Of a DNA stretch of 14,702 nt, positions 1-6,416 are shown in pieces. Location: positions 194,179-208,880 of the forward strand of contig NVWR01000002.1 of the NCBI GenBank assembly GCA_002746275.1, in the 5' to 3' direction. Made by a program: the position numbers and the translations under genes. Within the stretch, counting starts at the first letter, position 1; each line of letters starts with the position of its first letter. The notes under the pieces were generated by a model. It made no database searches. It saw only the letters and a program-made list of their open reading frames with translations, and had not been told where the DNA came from. This stretch comes from Rhodobiaceae bacterium. GTDB lineage: Bacteria; Pseudomonadota; Alphaproteobacteria; Parvibaculales; Parvibaculaceae.

Positions 1-543
1 GTTGCCAAGTTCAAAACGAAACTCACCTTCCGCGTGAGCCTGGATCATCACACGGCAGCGCTGCACAATAAGGAACGAGGCCCGGGCGCTTTTGAAAAAG
101 CGATGGAAGGTCTCTCGTTTCTCTCAGAGATCGGTGCACAGATTTCAATAGCCGGACGGACCTGCTGGGGAGAAAGTGACGCCTCAGAGCGACAAGGCTA
201 CGGGGCACTTTTCGTCAAGCAAGCTCTGCATATCGACCCTAATGACCCGATGGCTCTCACCTTGTTTCCGGAAATGGATGCCCACACAGACGTTCCCGAA
301 ATCACAACCAGTTGCTGGTCAATCCTGAACGTCGATCCCCATGACATGATGTGTTCCAACAGCCGCATGGTGGTGAAACATAAAGGGGCTGACGCGCCAA
401 CGGTCGCGGCCTGCACCCTGCTTCCCTACGATGATCGCTTCGATCTTGGCGCCTCGCTGGCAGAGGCATCGAGCCCCGTCTCCCTCAACCACCACTACTG
501 CGCTCAGTTTTGCGTTCTCGGTGGTGGATCCTGCAGCGCCTAG
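1..543 (+). CDS. Radical SAM family protein, C-terminal part (5' end outside window)
   Basis: The reading frame is open from base 1, so this is the last 180 residues of a gene that starts upstream; the GTG at 34 is probably internal. The segment opens with a VSLDHHTAALH..ERGPGAF stretch and ends with closely spaced cysteines (NHHYCAQFCVLGGGSCSA). I recognise both as features of a family of alphaproteobacterial radical SAM proteins. The N-terminal CxxxCxxC cluster motif would lie outside the window. Cysteines earlier in the segment (DMMCSNSR and VAACTLLPY), together with the terminal ones, could bind an auxiliary Fe-S cluster; that is inference. The substrate is unknown. The gene converges with the oxidase on the other strand, and the two stop codons share bases 541-542. 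Family assignment is fairly confident from remembered sequence patterns, but no catalytic motif is visible here. Confidence 0.72.
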   Translation, partial: VAKFKTKLTFRVSLDHHTAALHNKERGPGAFEKAMEGLSFLSEIGAQISIAGRTCWGESDASERQGYGALFVKQALHIDPNDPMALTLFPEMDAHTDVPEITTSCWSILNVDPHDMMCSNSRMVVKHKGADAPTVAACTLLPYDDRFDLGASLAEASSPVSLNHHYCAQFCVLGGGSCSA

Positions 544-1691
544 CTCCGGTACCGCAGATTTTCCCGGGTTAGCTGGTCAATCGACGTACAGCCCATGAGC
601 TTCATGTCACGTTCGATCTCTTCTCGCAACAGACCAAGAGCCCGCTCAACGCCGGGCTGTCCTGCTGCAGACAAGGCGTACAGGTAAAGCCTGCCGCCAG
701 AACAGGCTTTGGCACCCACCGACAGAGCTTTCAGAACATGGGTGCCGCGCTGAATGCCGCCCTCGCAAATCACATCTAACTTGTCACCGACGGCATCAAC
801 GATCTCTGCCAGTTGATCAAAGGGGCTGCGTCCGCCATCGAGTTGGCGTCCCCCATGGTTGGATACCATGATGCCCGTGCATCCAATGTCCACCGCCCGT
901 TTGGCATCTTCCACACTCATGATGCCCTTCAGTGCGAAATGCCCGCCCCACTTCGCGCAGAGCGTTTCCGCATCCTTCCAGTTCATCGACTGGTCCAGCA
1001 TGTTCGAGAAATAGCTGCCAATTGACGTGGCGATGTCTGTGCCTTCGCTCACGTGATCCTGCAGGTGTGGCAGCTCAAACTTGGCATGGGTGAAATAGTT
1101 GATTGCCCATCGTGGGTGGGTCGCAAAACTAAGCAGACTTTTGGGTGTTAGGCGCGGGGGTGAGGTGAACCCTGTTCGAAAGTCGCGTTCTCTATTGCCG
1201 CCAGTGATCGTATCCACCGTCAACGCCATCACGTCGAACTTGGCTGCCTTTGCGCGCTCCAGGATGCTGTCGTTCAGTCCGCGGTCTTTGTGGAAGTAGA
1301 ACTGAAACATTGTCGGCGTGTCGATCATGCCTGAAATTTCTTCAACGCTGACCGTACCCAGCGACGACACACCAAACATCGTTCCATATTTCTCTGCGGC
1401 TCTGGCAACAGCGCGCTCGCCATCATGATGAAAAAGGCGCTGCAGCGCAGTGGGCGCACAGTAGAGCGGCATGTCCAGTTTTTTGCCAAAGATTGTCGTC
1501 GACATATCCACATGTTCAACGCCGGTCAGGACGTTGGGGACCAGATCAACCGCATCATAGGCCTCAGTGTTGCGGCGGTAACTCTTCTCATCATCCGCAG
1601 CGCCGTCAATGTAATGGAAGATCGGGCCGGGCAAACGCTTGCGGGCAAGCGTGCGGAAGTCCTGAAAATTATGACAATGAGAGAGGTTCAT
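540..1691 (-). CDS. FMN-dependent alpha-hydroxy-acid oxidase/dehydrogenase, LldD-like
   Basis: This 383-residue protein has the normal length of the L-lactate dehydrogenase / glycolate oxidase family, which uses FMN to oxidise 2-hydroxy acids to 2-oxo acids. The expected active-site set is visible in order: Tyr27 (FHYIDGAADDE), Tyr132 (QFYF), Asp160 (TVDT), Lys255 (ALKGI), and the catalytic His279 and Arg282 in SNHGGRQLDGG. The FMN phosphate region reads CEGGIQRGTHVLKAL and then GGRLYLYAL, rather than the commoner D-S-G-I-R-R-G and I-G-R-P. I believe this variant is shared by a subgroup of alphaproteobacterial homologues. The ATG at 1691 has a weak AAAGG-type ribosome site upstream. The gene lies 80 bases downstream of dcd on the same strand. 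Membrane association and substrate (lactate, glycolate, mandelate or another) cannot be told from the sequence, so no gene symbol is given. Confidence 0.9.
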   Translation of the reverse strand: MNLSHCHNFQDFRTLARKRLPGPIFHYIDGAADDEKSYRRNTEAYDAVDLVPNVLTGVEHVDMSTTIFGKKLDMPLYCAPTALQRLFHHDGERAVARAAEKYGTMFGVSSLGTVSVEEISGMIDTPTMFQFYFHKDRGLNDSILERAKAAKFDVMALTVDTITGGNRERDFRTGFTSPPRLTPKSLLSFATHPRWAINYFTHAKFELPHLQDHVSEGTDIATSIGSYFSNMLDQSMNWKDAETLCAKWGGHFALKGIMSVEDAKRAVDIGCTGIMVSNHGGRQLDGGRSPFDQLAEIVDAVGDKLDVICEGGIQRGTHVLKALSVGAKACSGGRLYLYALSAAGQPGVERALGLLREEIERDMKLMGCTSIDQLTRENLRYRS

Positions 1692-1705
1692 TCATTTAGC
1701 CTTTG

Positions 1706-1735
1706 AGATAGTGCAACCCGCCCTTGGGTCTGCAA
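1706..1735 (-). promoter_or_regulatory. Possible promoter for the hydroxy-acid oxidase gene
   Basis: In the 80-base dcd/oxidase gap the minus strand carries TTGCAG (1735-1730), an 18-base spacer and CTATCT (1711-1706). The predicted start would leave a leader of only about ten bases before the ATG, so read-through from dcd is an equally good explanation. I see no hairpin with a T-run in this gap. Confidence 0.25.
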
Positions 1736-1771
1736 CGACGCTGAGACATGGTCGCCCGTTCGCAACAACCC

Positions 1772-2929
1772 TCAGTCCGTCTTAAAATGTTTGGAAAGTT
1801 TTAGACCCTGTTTCTGGTAAGACGAGCCGATGCCCTGCCCATAAAGTTCTGTTGGTTCGTCGGTCAGGCGTTCGTAAATCAGGCGGCCAATGATCTGCCC
1901 GTGTTCCAGAATAAACGGCACATCGTGACTGCGGACTTCGAGCACGCCCCGGCTCCCCGAACCGCCTGCAGCACGGGCGCCAAAACCAGGATCAAAAAAG
2001 CCTGCATAGTGGACCCGAAATTCTCCTACCAGCGGATTGTAGGGCACCATTTCGGCGGCATGGCTTGCTGGCACATGCACTGCTTCGCACGACGCCAGGA
2101 TGTAGAACTCGTTGGGGTCCAGCACAACATTGAGACCGTCATTGGCATAAATGGGTTCCCAGAAATCAAGCACCCGGTAGCCGTCGCGTAGATCCACATC
2201 GATCAGACCTGAATGACGTTTTCCGCGATACCCCACAAGGCCCGTTTCCGCATCACCTTTAAGGTCGACGCTCAGGGCCAGGCCGCCATTTATATCGGCC
2301 ACACCATCCACAAGTTTTTCGCGCTCATGCAGACGTTGTGTCTCTGCATCAGAGTGACTTGGCTGTCCGCGCCGGAAACGGATTTGGCTGAGCCGCGACC
2401 CTGCGCGCACCAGAATGGAAAAAGTCCGGGGACTGATTTCCAGATAAAGGTGGCCCTTATATCCAGCCTCAACCTGGTCAAACTCCGCACCATGATCTGT
2501 GATCAGACGGGTAAAGACATCAAGCCTGCCCGTTGAGCTTTTAGGGTTTGCCGCCGCGCTCGTGCGTTCTGAAAGAGCAAGCGCTTCCATCAGCGGCACC
2601 AGATAGACACAGCCTGTTTCCAGGACGGCACCCTCGGTGAGGTCGATTTCGTGGAAGGCGAATTCCTTCACTTTGTCCATCACGCTTGAATTTGGACCCG
2701 GCAGAAAACTGGCCCGCAGCCGATACGCGGTGGTGCCCAGGCGCAGATCCAGGCTGGCAGGCTGCACCTGATCCGCATCGATCTCCCGTGTCGCCCAGAT
2801 TTCGCGATCCTGGACCAAGGCACGAATGGCGTGGGCAGGCAAAATGCCCGTCGCATGGGTCGCACCACGCGTCGCACGCGGCGTTACACCGTCATGGTCG
2901 GGAAAGAGATCACTTGCCGTTTTAGTCAT
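1772..2929 (-). CDS. dcd: dCTP deaminase, long alphaproteobacterial two-lobed form
   Basis: The product deaminates dCTP to dUTP, feeding dTMP synthesis. I place the start at the ATG at 2929, giving 385 residues. The frame stays open to 3031, but that part lies upstream of a good promoter (2970-2998) and does not look coding. The protein is about twice the length of the E. coli enzyme (193 residues). It shows two dCTP-deaminase-like halves. The N-terminal half has QPASLDLRLG (56-65), NPKSSTGR (128-135) and a GYKGHLYLEI strand with Glu164. The C-terminal half has AGFFDPGFG (309-317), GVLEV with Glu331 and HGQIIGRLIYERL. This matches the long family split by domain databases into DCD N- and C-terminal domains. 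Which glutamate is catalytic is inferred from the short enzyme, not shown. TTTTGGA, six bases before the ATG, is a modest ribosome site. Confidence 0.9.
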   Translation of the reverse strand: MTKTASDLFPDHDGVTPRATRGATHATGILPAHAIRALVQDREIWATREIDADQVQPASLDLRLGTTAYRLRASFLPGPNSSVMDKVKEFAFHEIDLTEGAVLETGCVYLVPLMEALALSERTSAAANPKSSTGRLDVFTRLITDHGAEFDQVEAGYKGHLYLEISPRTFSILVRAGSRLSQIRFRRGQPSHSDAETQRLHEREKLVDGVADINGGLALSVDLKGDAETGLVGYRGKRHSGLIDVDLRDGYRVLDFWEPIYANDGLNVVLDPNEFYILASCEAVHVPASHAAEMVPYNPLVGEFRVHYAGFFDPGFGARAAGGSGSRGVLEVRSHDVPFILEHGQIIGRLIYERLTDEPTELYGQGIGSSYQKQGLKLSKHFKTD

Positions 2930-2969
2930 AATGCGTCCAAAATTGGCTCTGTGCCGATGTCTGGAGACC

Positions 2970-2998
2970 GTTATAGGCGGGCGGCAGGCCTGAACCAA
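2970..2998 (-). promoter_or_regulatory. Predicted dcd promoter
   Basis: On the minus strand TTGGTT (2998-2993) and TATAAC (2975-2970) are separated by exactly 17 bases. The -10 box matches the sigma-70 consensus at five of six positions. The predicted transcript start near 2963 gives a leader of about 34 bases before the ATG at 2929. This supports that ATG over any start further upstream in the same frame. Confidence 0.6.
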
Positions 2999-3011
2999 GA
3001 GATAACAGCCC

Positions 3012-3040
3012 TTGACGGGCTCCCGTCTCATCGCCTAATA
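3012..3040 (+). promoter_or_regulatory. Predicted metZ promoter upstream of the riboswitch
   Basis: TTGACG (3012-3017), a 17-base spacer and CTAATA (3035-3040) form a sigma-70-like promoter; TAATAC one base on is an alternative -10 box. The transcript would start near 3047, just before the first paired base of the SAM-II aptamer. That is where a riboswitch promoter should be. It is divergent from the dcd promoter, and the two do not overlap. Confidence 0.6.
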
Positions 3041-3051
3041 CAGTTTCAATG

Positions 3052-3107
3052 CTTGTGGTGATTTGAGCCGATCGGCTTGCGGCCACGTTAAATAATTCGC
3101 TAAAAGG
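3052..3107 (+). promoter_or_regulatory. SAM-II riboswitch aptamer (metA motif)
   Basis: The segment has the layout of the alphaproteobacterial SAM-II pseudoknot that binds S-adenosylmethionine. The P1 stem pairs TGTGG (3054-3058) with CCACG (3083-3087). It is followed by TGATTTGAGCC, a loop ending in GGCTTGC, then GTTAAAT and the conserved 3' segment CGCTAAAAGG (3098-3107), which folds back on the loop to form the pseudoknot. It sits between a predicted promoter and metZ, a known target of this class. With SAM bound, the aptamer should lower metZ expression. An intrinsic terminator starts 15 bases further on, so control is probably at transcription. Identification rests on remembered consensus and visible pairing. 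Confidence 0.88.
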
Positions 3108-3122
3108 TCGGGTGTGTGAGAG

Positions 3123-3149
3123 CCCCGATCCGTCCGATCGGGGTTTTTT
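3123..3149 (+). terminator. Intrinsic terminator in the metZ leader (riboswitch expression platform)
   Basis: CCCCGATC (3123-3130) pairs perfectly with GATCGGGG (3136-3143) around the five-base loop CGTCC, and six T residues follow (3144-3149). It ends 18 bases before the metZ ATG and has no gene upstream on this strand to terminate, so it is best read as the off-state hairpin of the SAM-II switch. Bases 3106-3112 (GGTCGGG), which begin inside the aptamer's 3' segment, can pair with CCCGATC (3124-3130), giving a possible antiterminator. Confidence 0.82.
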
Positions 3150-3167
3150 GCATTGGGATACAGGAAA

Positions 3168-4361
3168 ATGAGCAGATCTAACGCTAAATCGCCATATCGC
3201 GCCCGGACACTTGCCGTCCATGGCGGAACAGTTCGAAGCCAGTTCGGTGAAACGAGCGAAGCGATGTTCCTGACGTCGGGCTATGTTTATGACAGCGCCG
3301 AGGCCGCCGAGGCGCGGTTCAAGGGAGAGGATGACGGCTTTATCTACAGCCGGTTCGCCAACCCCACCGTCCGTATGTTCGAAGAGCGCATGATCGCACT
3401 GGAAGGCGCCGACGACGCACGCGCCACCGCGACCGGCATGGCTGCCGTAACCGCCTCCATGCTCTGCCAGTTATCTACGGGAGACCATGTGGTGGCTGCA
3501 AAGGCGCTGTTCGGTTCCTGTCGCTACATCATAGAGGACCTGCTTCCCCGCTTCGGGGTGACCTGCACCCTTATTGATGGCACAGACCTGGACGCCTGGG
3601 CCGACGCTGTTCAACCCAACACACGTGTTTTCTTTCTCGAAACGCCGTCTAACCCGACGCTTGAAATTATCGACCTGAAAGGCGTCGCAGACATTGCCCA
3701 CAAAGCGGGGGCCAAGCTTGTTGTCGACAATGTGTTCGCGACACCAGTTCTGCAACGGCCCATGGAGTTTGGTGCTGACATTGTTGTCTATTCGGCGACC
3801 AAACACATTGATGGGCAGGGACGCTGTCTCGGCGGCATTGTGTTGGGTCCCCAGGAGTTCATTGACGATCATCTGGCTAATTTCCTCCGCCAGACCGGCC
3901 CGTCGCTCAGCCCTTTCAACGCCTGGGTGATGCTGAAAAGCCTTGAGACACTCGACTTGCGGGTGCGCGAACATGCGCGGAACGCAAGGTGTGTTGCCCA
4001 AGCTCTGGAGGCTAGTTCCAAAATTGTCAGGACGCTCTATCCCGGCCTTGCCAGCCACCCACAGCACAAGCTGGCCATGGCGCAAATGGAGCTTGGCGGA
4101 AATATTGTGGCGTTTGAGATTGCGGGCGGCAAAGCCGCAGCCTTTCGATTCGCCAACGCATTGCAGATTGTAAAAATCTCCAACAATCTGGGAGATGCAA
4201 AAAGCCTGATCACCCATCCAGCCACCACAACACACCAACGGCTTGATGAGGCGACCCAAACAGAGCTCGGTATTACCGAGGGACTCCTGCGACTTTCTGT
4301 TGGCTTGGAAGATCCAAGCGATCTTGTTGATGATCTCAACCGGGCTCTGGCCGCCGTATAG
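3168..4361 (+). CDS. metZ: O-succinylhomoserine sulfhydrylase
   Basis: MetZ is a PLP enzyme of the Cys/Met metabolism family. It converts O-succinyl-L-homoserine and sulfide to homocysteine in the cytoplasm, bypassing cystathionine. The 397-residue protein has the family's N-terminal LAVHGGTVRSQFGETSEA, YSRFANPT for cofactor and substrate contacts, VVDNVFATP with Asp187, and the PLP lysine Lys212 in YSATKHIDGQGRCLGG. Wording such as GQGRCLGG and RQTGPSLSPFNAW is typical of MetZ rather than MetB or MetC. I chose the ATG at 3168, preceded by AGGA at unusually short spacing. A TTG at 3153 in frame would add five residues and lies next to the terminator. The gene is preceded by the SAM-II switch, so end-product control is expected. 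apaG follows after 120 bases. Confidence 0.95.
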   Translation: MSRSNAKSPYRARTLAVHGGTVRSQFGETSEAMFLTSGYVYDSAEAAEARFKGEDDGFIYSRFANPTVRMFEERMIALEGADDARATATGMAAVTASMLCQLSTGDHVVAAKALFGSCRYIIEDLLPRFGVTCTLIDGTDLDAWADAVQPNTRVFFLETPSNPTLEIIDLKGVADIAHKAGAKLVVDNVFATPVLQRPMEFGADIVVYSATKHIDGQGRCLGGIVLGPQEFIDDHLANFLRQTGPSLSPFNAWVMLKSLETLDLRVREHARNARCVAQALEASSKIVRTLYPGLASHPQHKLAMAQMELGGNIVAFEIAGGKAAAFRFANALQIVKISNNLGDAKSLITHPATTTHQRLDEATQTELGITEGLLRLSVGLEDPSDLVDDLNRALAAV

Positions 4362-4381
4362 TTAACCAATCAGCGCTTGTT

Positions 4382-4414
4382 TGTTTCGAATTCGTTAGGC
4401 ATATGAACGAAACA
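4382..4414. repeat. Inverted repeat in the metZ-apaG gap
   Basis: TGTTTCG (4382-4388) and CGAAACA (4408-4414) are perfect 7-bp arms around a 19-base spacer. An alternative pairing, TTCGTT (4391-4396) with AACGAA (4406-4411), uses the same right-hand region. No T-run follows, so it is not an obvious metZ terminator. It could be an operator or a leader hairpin for apaG. I see no convincing promoter in this 120-base gap. Confidence 0.4.
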
Positions 4415-4481
4415 CAACGTCTCGGTAACGTGTGGTTAGGTTTGGCTCGCCTAGATTGGGGGTCCCCTCAGGAGAGCGTTT

Positions 4482-4928
4482 ATGAGATCTGATTTTCAAA
4501 ATAGCGCAGAGACAGATCAAGCAGGATCAACTGGCCTCTATTGCCAGACGACCCGTTCGATCAGGATCGAAGTCGAGCCTCTTTATCTGGCCGACCAGTC
4601 CGATCCCGATCAAGGCTACTATGTCTGGGCCTACACGGTCCTCATCTGCAACGAAGGTCGCGAGGCGATACAGCTTCGCGGGCGTCATTGGCAAATTTCC
4701 GACGGCCACGGCCAGGTTCACGAAGTCGAAGGAACCGGCGTTGTGGGTGAACAGCCTGTCATTCTGCCCGGTGAAACATATGAATACACAAGTGGCACGC
4801 CATTAGCGTCGCCATCTGGTATCATGGTTGGCACCTATCGGATGGAGACAAGACATGGCGAGAAATTTGATGTGGCGGTACCGCCCTTCCCGCTTGATTG
4901 TCCCCATGCGGAGAGGATGATCCACTAA
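4482..4928 (+). CDS. apaG: ApaG (CorD) family protein
   Basis: ApaG proteins are small beta-sandwich proteins whose biochemical role is still unclear; the name comes from linkage to apaH in E. coli, and mutants there affect magnesium/cobalt efflux phenotypes. This one has 148 residues, slightly longer than usual because of about 18 poorly conserved N-terminal residues. The core runs from TTRSIRIEVEPLYL to near the end. It includes YVWAYTVLICNEG, LRGRHWQISD, the G-x-G-x-x-G loop EGTGVVGEQP (Gly84, Gly86, Gly89), PGETYEYTSGTPL and GTYRMETRHGEKFDVAVPPFPL, all characteristic. AGGAG at 4470-4474 is a good ribosome site seven bases before the ATG. trkH follows after 19 bases. Confidence 0.94.
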   Translation: MRSDFQNSAETDQAGSTGLYCQTTRSIRIEVEPLYLADQSDPDQGYYVWAYTVLICNEGREAIQLRGRHWQISDGHGQVHEVEGTGVVGEQPVILPGETYEYTSGTPLASPSGIMVGTYRMETRHGEKFDVAVPPFPLDCPHAERMIH

Positions 4929-4947
4929 CGGTTCCGGCGGGCCAGCG

Positions 4948-6399
4948 TTGTTCGACATTCGACCCATATTTCTCGTCAACGGCATTTTGTTGGCGATGCT
5001 TGGCGCGGCAATGTTTTTGCCTGCGCTCGTCGATGCTTCCGTGGGCAATGATGACTGGCTGATCTTTGCCGGCTCCGCCATGCTCACCTTGTTCACAGGC
5101 GTGTCTTTCGCCCTCATGACGTGGGGGCATGCGGGCAACCTGACAGTCCGCGAAGCGTTTATCCTTGTGGTCTCTGTCTGGACGATGCTGCCTGCTTTTG
5201 CAGCATTGCCCTTTGCCTTCTCTGGCTTTGACCTTTCCTACACAGACGCCTTTTTTGAAGCGATGTCGGGCCTCACCACAACCGGGTCTACGGTGTTGAC
5301 GGGGCTTGATACAGCCCCGCCGGGCATCTTGCTGTGGCGCAGTCTTCTGCAGTGGCTGGGCGGCCTGGGGATTATTGTGATGGCCATCGCCATCTTGCCG
5401 ATCCTACAGATCGGGGGCATGCAGCTCTTTAAGGTTGAGGCCTTCGACACAACGGAGAAAGTACTGCCAAGTGCTGCTCAGCTGGCCGGCTCCCTTATTT
5501 CATTCTACGCCGCTGCTACGGCTCTCACCGCAATGGCGCTGTGGATGGCTGACCTGACTTTCTTTGATGCCATCAATCACGCCATGACATCGATCGCAAC
5601 GGGAGGCTTTTCGACAAGGGACGCCTCGATCGGATCGTTCGCCAGCGCCCAGGTCGACTGGATCATTATCGGTGCCATGATTGTGGGCAGCTTACCCTTC
5701 GCGCTCTACCTACAGGCGCTGAGGGGACGTCCTGCGCAGCTCTGGCGGGATTCCCAGGTACAAGTGTTTTTCGGGGTCCTGCTGGTACTCGTTGCAGCCA
5801 TGTTCTTCTACGAGAAGACAGTTGAGATCGAGCCGGGATATTTGAACGACCTTCGCTACTCTGCCTTCAACGTGATCTCGGTGATGACCGGCACCGGGTA
5901 CACCAATCACGACTATTCCCTATGGGGGCCGTTTGCCGTCACGGTTTTCTTTTTTCTCATGTTCATTGGTGGTTGCGCCGGCTCGACATCGTGCGGGATT
6001 AAAATTTTCCGCTTTCAGGTCGTCTATCAAGCCGCCTCGGTTCAGATCCGTCGCCTGATCCACCCGAATGGCATATTCGCGCCGCGGTATAACAACAAAC
6101 CCATTGCCGACAGTGTCACCGCTTCGGTGATGAGTTTTATGTTCCTCTTTCTTCTTACCTTCGGGGTTATTTCGATCCTGTTGACGCTGATGGGGTTGGA
6201 CACAGTGACGGCTCTTTCTGCAGCGGGTAGCGCCATCGCGAATGTGGGGCCCGGGCTTGGGCCCATTATTGGGCCGTCGGGGAATTACTCCAGTCTGCCG
6301 GACCTAGCCAAATGGCTGCTGGCTCTCACCATGTTGATTGGCCGACTTGAAATTTTCACCGTTCTTGTCATCTTTACGCCCACGTTCTGGCGAGGATAG
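4948..6399 (+). CDS. trkH: TrkH-family potassium uptake protein (Trk/Ktr membrane subunit)
   Basis: This inner-membrane potassium translocation subunit normally works with a cytoplasmic NAD-binding regulator (TrkA or KtrA), which is not in this window. The 483-residue protein is full length and very hydrophobic. The four pore loops of the M1-P-M2 repeats are visible: TTTGS (110-114), IATGGFS (216-222), MTGTGYT (313-319) and NVGPGLG (432-438), together with GGLGIIVMAIAILPI and FIGGCAGSTSCGIK. I use a TTG start at 4948. An in-frame TGA at 4918-4920 rules out anything earlier, and the next ATG (4996) would remove part of the first membrane helix. The ribosome site is weak (GGCGGG at 4937-4942). 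The gene lies 19 bases after apaG and 17 bases before argE, so these probably form one transcript. Confidence 0.92.
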   Translation: MFDIRPIFLVNGILLAMLGAAMFLPALVDASVGNDDWLIFAGSAMLTLFTGVSFALMTWGHAGNLTVREAFILVVSVWTMLPAFAALPFAFSGFDLSYTDAFFEAMSGLTTTGSTVLTGLDTAPPGILLWRSLLQWLGGLGIIVMAIAILPILQIGGMQLFKVEAFDTTEKVLPSAAQLAGSLISFYAAATALTAMALWMADLTFFDAINHAMTSIATGGFSTRDASIGSFASAQVDWIIIGAMIVGSLPFALYLQALRGRPAQLWRDSQVQVFFGVLLVLVAAMFFYEKTVEIEPGYLNDLRYSAFNVISVMTGTGYTNHDYSLWGPFAVTVFFFLMFIGGCAGSTSCGIKIFRFQVVYQAASVQIRRLIHPNGIFAPRYNNKPIADSVTASVMSFMFLFLLTFGVISILLTLMGLDTVTALSAAGSAIANVGPGLGPIIGPSGNYSSLPDLAKWLLALTMLIGRLEIFTVLVIFTPTFWRG

Positions 6400-6416
6400 A
6401 CACAAGGAAGATATCC

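Noticed and set aside
2930..3031. Upstream extension of dcd by 34 residues
   Set aside because: This stretch contains the predicted dcd promoter and overlaps the -35 box of the metZ promoter, and the family begins near the ATG at 2929.
3120..3167. A second SAM riboswitch (SAM-V) in tandem with SAM-II
   Set aside because: After the terminator only 18 bases remain before the metZ ATG, too few for another aptamer.
3471..4259. A 262-codon minus-strand open frame opposite metZ
   Set aside because: It is antisense to a certain enzyme gene, has no ribosome site or domain, and its cysteine- and histidine-rich composition is unlike a real protein.
4441..4481. A promoter directly upstream of apaG
   Set aside because: TTTGGCT and nearby sequences give no -10 box at a sensible distance, so I could not support one.
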